From contig JAFEKR010000013.1 in assembly GCA_019022495.1 (NCBI GenBank), positions 186,001-250,000 on the forward strand: 64,000 bases of DNA. Direction: 5' to 3'. Positions 62,192-64,000 of this stretch are shown here, one piece after another. Positions within the stretch are counted from its first letter, which is position 1. Every line of letters starts with the position of its first letter. A program made the translations under genes and the position numbers. The DNA comes from Epichloe hybrida (Eukaryota > Ascomycota > Sordariomycetes > Hypocreales > Clavicipitaceae). The notes below the pieces were generated by a model. It was not told the origin of the DNA. It worked only from the letters and a program-made list of their open reading frames with translations, and did not search any database.

Positions 62192-63217
62192 TCAGGCCTC
62201 GGCAAGGTTGTAAATCTTCTGCACCTTGGCCAGCATGGCCTCGAAATCAATCTTGAGGTCCTTGAGCAGGCCGTCGTGGAAGCCAAAGACCCAGCCGTGG
62301 ACAATGGGGTACTGGTTCCTGGCGTAGCTCTGCTGGACAGCGGCCGTCTTGATAATGTTGCGGCACTGTTCCTCGACGTTGAGCTCGACGAGGCGATCGT
62401 AGCAGGCGTCGTTGTCGTCGGCGGCGGCAAGGGCGTCGAGCTCCTCCTCGTGCAGCCTGTAGACGTCGCGGATGTTACGCAGCCACGGGTTCAGGAGGCC
62501 GAGGTCCCGCGGGGTCATGGCGGCCTTGACGCCGCCGCAGCCGTAGTGGCCGCAGACGATGATGTGCTTGACGCCGAGGTGGCGGACGGCGTAGTTGATG
62601 ACGCTCATGACGTTGAGGTCCGTGTTGCAGACGAGGTTGGCGATGTTGCGGTGGATGAAGGCCTCGCCGGGCTCGAGGCCGGCGATCTGCTCGGCGGGGA
62701 TGCGCGAGTCGGAGCAGCCGATCCAGAGGTATTCGGGGCTCTGGCCGGCCGAGAGCTTGGCGAAGTAGCCTGGGTCGGTGGTGGCTTTGGCGGCGGCCCA
62801 GGCGCGGTTGTTGTCGAAGAGCCGGTCGTGGGTTTGGGCGAGGTATTTGGAGAGTTCGGCGGGGGGGGGAGGGGGGGCTTCGGACGAGGACATGTCGAAG
62901 GGGGAGAGGTAGATTGATTTTTTTGATTTGGTTCTTGTTTTCGGGGGAGACGTTGATGTTGGTGTCGATGGTGATGTCGATGGTGATGATGTGGACCGAG
63001 GGGCAGCAGCAGATGAAGACGGGTGGTTGTGGTGGTATTTGTGGTTGCCGCCGCCGCAGCAGCAGGAACTGCCGCCGCTGCTGCTGCTGCTGGCAAATCG
63101 AGAGCGAGAAGGGGACGCCGAGGCGCGGAGCGGCAGTAGCTGGATTCGGGGTCCTACGCGGACGGACGAGCGCAGGCTGGCGCTGGCGCTGGAGCTGGCG
63201 AGGCGGGCGTGGAGCAT
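62192..63217 (-). CDS. Beta-carbonic anhydrase
   Basis: Interconverts CO2 and bicarbonate, supplying bicarbonate for carboxylases and CO2 sensing (NCE103-type, established for fungi). A single 341-codon frame. Zinc ligands are Cys168 (in WIGCSDSR), His224 and Cys227 (in CGHYGCGG), with the Asp170-Arg172 dyad present. The catalytic domain runs from about 120 to the end. Residues 1-108 are an unusual Ser/Pro/Gly/His-rich extension with SSCCCGGG. Residues 1-40 are Arg/Ser/Ala-rich without acidic residues, compatible with a mitochondrial presequence. Met109 (codon 62893-62891) matches the normal start of cytosolic enzymes, so the real or alternative start may be there. An unannotated 5' intron is also possible. 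The catalytic assignment is firm; the start is not. Confidence 0.93.
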   Translation of the reverse strand: MLHARLASSSASASLRSSVRVGPRIQLLPLRASASPSRSRFASSSSSGGSSCCCGGGNHKYHHNHPSSSAAAPRSTSSPSTSPSTPTSTSPPKTRTKSKKSIYLSPFDMSSSEAPPPPPAELSKYLAQTHDRLFDNNRAWAAAKATTDPGYFAKLSAGQSPEYLWIGCSDSRIPAEQIAGLEPGEAFIHRNIANLVCNTDLNVMSVINYAVRHLGVKHIIVCGHYGCGGVKAAMTPRDLGLLNPWLRNIRDVYRLHEEELDALAAADDNDACYDRLVELNVEEQCRNIIKTAAVQQSYARNQYPIVHGWVFGFHDGLLKDLKIDFEAMLAKVQKIYNLAEA

Positions 63218-64000
63218 GTCCGTTCCAGCTTTTCAGACTTGTTGGATCTTTGATCTTTGCGACAAGTCGGTCGTGGCACGAGGCGAAGGCGAGACGAAGC
63301 GGAAACCGGAAGGAGAACGGGAAAAAGTCGATGGGGGGGGGGGTTGTGTTGTGTTGGTCAGACCAGGGTCTGGTGGGGGGGAGGAGTTTTGTTGACGGGC
63401 TTTATTTTTGTTGGTCCCACGCCAAACGCCAAGCCGCCAATGCATGTTGGTCATCAGCGGCCAGAAGAAGGGTTTTCTGGCCAGATTTGATTTCCACTTC
63501 TCGGCTTCCCCCGGATTCTGGAGGTGGACATGATAACACCAGGGCCTTGACAATAACACGCGCGGGATACATGACAATGGAAGCGGGCATGGTAGGCATC
63601 AACCGCGGACATCGGCTCATGTCCGAGACGTGATAGAATGTGTCCCAGCAGAAATATCATTCCCCCCGTAGTGCAGGGATGCTCCAGAACATGCGGGTAG
63701 TGTTGCAAGGAGGGAGCCATTCACGATATTAGTGACGGAACTTGTTTGCGGGCTCTTGCTATTTCTGGTCTTGCTCTGCAAAGGGGGACAGAACGGCAGG
63801 AAAATTTCGACTTGGAGAAGAAGTGGCATTATTATTAACAGCTTGATATTAACATGATCCGTTTGCTCGTCGCGTGTCCCACATTTCCCAGTCATGAATG
63901 ATATTCCGCAACACCTTGCTTCTCAACACACACCAAGACATCACAGTTGGTTTCATGCCAGGTTCCTTCTCTTTCCGTGACGAGATATGAAAATTGCACC
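63218..64000. other. Upstream region of carbonic anhydrase, no gene seen
   Basis: Single-copy GC-balanced sequence with a G run near 63333-63343. Several short frames overlap on both strands without recognisable domains. It presumably includes the carbonic anhydrase promoter and 5' UTR. Confidence 0.5.

Overview
The window looks like nuclear DNA of a filamentous ascomycete, probably Hypocreales-like (inference; no rRNA or tRNA was found to confirm it). Two kinds of DNA alternate sharply. GC-balanced islands carry ordinary intron-containing housekeeping genes. Long AT-rich blocks contain almost no open frames, and where coding can still be read, Gln and Trp codons are commonly TAA/TAG. That is the CpA-to-TpA signature of repeat-induced point mutation (RIP).

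Layout. (1) 1-12,690 is a RIP-degraded block. It opens with a partial LTR, then a broken DUF3723-family gene (about 350-5,290). A hAT-like element with a perfect 8-bp target duplication splits that gene. A mosaic of unidentified decayed coding DNA and dispersed short repeats follows. (2) 12,902-16,170 is a DNA transposon-like element with long terminal inverted repeats (TIRs) and TA flanks; a 273-bp MITE sits in its left end. (3) 16,389-20,182 is a gene island: a PTS2-bearing peroxisomal 3-ketoacyl-CoA thiolase (minus strand) divergent from a secreted, probably GPI-anchored GH128/Asl1-like glycosidase (plus strand). (4) 20,662-57,258 is 36.6 kb made almost entirely of five adjacent full-length LTR retrotransposons, each with its own 5-bp target duplication (AACTG, AGTTG, CAAAC, AGTGC, GCAGC). 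The third holds a sixth LTR element (duplication GTTCT), which in turn holds a second hAT-like element (duplication CTAGAGGG), so nesting is three deep. (5) 57,264-64,000 is a second gene island: a two-intron ENA-type Na+/K+-exporting P-type ATPase (plus) converging on a beta-carbonic anhydrase (minus).

The four intact genes are not an operon or cluster. The thiolase serves fatty-acid beta-oxidation, the glycosidase the cell wall, the ATPase alkali-cation export and the carbonic anhydrase CO2/bicarbonate supply. The most unusual item is the hAT-like pair at 1,169-2,866 and 37,345-39,473. Both have CAGAGC(T/A)TTG terminal inverted repeats, 8-bp duplications and subterminal pentamer arrays that fold into hairpins. 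The pentamer is TAGTG throughout one copy and TATTG throughout the other.
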